Below, one piece after another: positions 63,090 through 64,000 of a DNA stretch of 64,000 bases. The notes beneath the pieces are model-generated. The model was not told the DNA's origin. It did no database searches and worked only from the letters and a program-made list of their open reading frames with translations. Source of the stretch: Nautilus pompilius (lineage: Eukaryota; Mollusca; Cephalopoda; Nautilida; Nautilidae). Within the stretch, counting starts at the first letter, position 1; each line of letters starts with the position of its first letter. The stretch spans positions 54,167 through 118,166 of the forward strand of contig JACATO010002457.1 in assembly GCA_018389105.1 (NCBI GenBank), written 5' to 3'. The position numbers were made by a program, and so were the translations under genes.

Positions 63090-63810
63090 CCCTATGTATA
63101 CCGTATCCTCCCCAGTCGACTGCAGTTGGGCCTCAGTAATCGGAGGTACAGCTCCCATTTCTGCAGCAGGTGACATCGCAAGAAACCCCACGTATGCAGA
63201 CAAGGAGATCGAAGCAGGGGAGGGATCATCTACCTGTGTCACGTGGCGCCGACATCATCCGACGGCCGGGGCTCCTCAGCAGCTGGCCGCAGACCCCTTA
63301 GGTTCCGAGCTCCTCCTCCTCCTCCTCCCCCTCGCAGGGACCGAAGCGACGCCATCCGAGCCCGGACTGGCTGAAGGGAGTCATTCTTCCGTGAGAACCC
63401 TCCCCCTACTCGTCATTCGAGCGGCATCGATCGAACAACACGCTCATCGACCTCGGCCCAGCGACAGCTGCTGTGGACGCGTCGCGGCTCACCCAGCAAG
63501 GGGAGCTAACCGTCGCTCTGAGGAACGAGGAATGGCGCCTGATTCAGACGGTAGGGGGAGTGGCAGCAGGAACAGCGATGGCGCCGCCATCAGCAAAATG
63601 GCTGCTCAGCGGTAGCTGCAGGATCGCGAGGTGCACCGGAGGAGCGTCTACTGCATCCGCCATCAGCTGGGACCATGTGAGGGTGAACCAAGCCCTGGGC
63701 TGAACGGTACAGCATCTCTCGGAGGTGGGAGGCTCGGGATTAAGGGCGCCATGGTGGGTGGGTGGGTCCGTCTTCCAGCCACCTCCTCTAGGCTATCAAG
63801 GCCACTAACC
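63090..63810 (-). promoter_or_regulatory. CpG-rich candidate promoter and 5' non-coding exon of whirlin
   Basis: The composition switches to CpG-rich here. Seen directly: an E-box CACGTG at 63240-63245, a 15-bp dyad GATGGCGCCGCCATC at 63577-63591, and AAAATGGCTGC (YY1-like) at 63595-63605. On the minus strand CACAG|GTAGAT at 63234/63233 is a plausible donor that could splice to the acceptor at 57801. Linking it to whirlin is inference; it could equally drive a plus-strand gene leaving the window. Short plus-strand frames here match no known family. Confidence 0.35.
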
Positions 63811-64000
63811 AACTACATTTATTGCAGCCCGGGGCGTCAAACGATGAACTGTTGCGATGGATATTCGTCCATTTACACTGAAAATACCTTTATGCCGATT
63901 TTAAGTTGTTTCCCCTTATTATACCACGGCCAGCATCACTAGGAGAATCCACAACCATAACCAGACTCCTCAACCAAGACGATCTGTGTCAGCGGCAGCT
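63811..64000. other. Window edge, no feature seen
   Basis: The sequence after the CpG-rich block holds no recognisable gene, repeat or transposon. Confidence 0.4.

Larger units (their letters stand above)
57801..63233 (-). other. Putative 5' UTR intron of whirlin
   Basis: The acceptor just 5' of the ATG requires an upstream exon. The sequence up to 63.2 kb contains the 0.7-kb duplication and the 32-unit array but no coding exon was seen. Unannotated stretches (57.8-58.8 and 60.2-61.6 kb) are AT-rich with nothing recognised. Confidence 0.4.

Noticed and set aside
61614..63615. Repetitive frames of 217-344 codons
   Set aside because: They shift frame through the 32-unit minisatellite, have no consistent repeat phase, and lack a domain; one just runs into the CpG-rich block.

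Overview
The window is animal nuclear DNA. It is AT-rich and dense in introns and repeats, with GT-AG introns, AATAAA signals, Kozak-type starts and many DNA-transposon relics. The two gene families found (whirlin and hillarin/KY) and the repeat style suggest an invertebrate, plausibly a lophotrochozoan such as a mollusc. The sequence does not fix the species.

The main content is one large minus-strand gene, read here as an orthologue of whirlin (WHRN), the Usher/hair-cell scaffold of the harmonin family. I traced 15 coding exons from the ATG at 57793 to the TAG at 6853. Every junction is in phase and the exons sum to 2,991 nt (996 residues plus stop). Domain order is that of long whirlin: HHD1 - PDZ1 - PDZ2 - long disordered linker - HHD2 - PDZ3. 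A splice acceptor just 5' of the ATG implies at least one non-coding 5' exon. A CpG-rich, YY1/E-box-bearing block at about 63.1-63.8 kb is the candidate promoter.

To the left (1.5-2.2 kb, plus strand) is a compact, apparently intronless gene for a free-standing hillarin/kyphoscoliosis-peptidase (KY) C-terminal domain, without the transglutaminase-like core. It has a strong Kozak start and its own AATAAA. The two genes converge, separated by about 4.2 kb that holds a palindromic 40-bp tandem duplication and an unexplained CpG-rich stretch at 4.4-5.7 kb.

The whirlin introns and 5' flank are loaded with tandem repeats: 3x92 bp, 4x30 bp, 9x TG-rich units, a 360-bp TAA/CAA tract, 6x121 bp, about 27x38 bp, a 1.5-kb GA-rich homopurine tract, a recent 0.7-kb direct duplication and 32 copies of a 43-50 bp unit next to the putative promoter. 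They also hold dead DNA transposons: a mariner-like element with 22-bp TIRs and an internal 51-bp minisatellite, a hAT/ZBED relic, a pogo/Tigger relic, a classical mariner relic, a MULE relic, a TIR-bearing MITE, and SINE-like repeats. No bacterial-type features, rRNA or convincing tRNA genes were seen.
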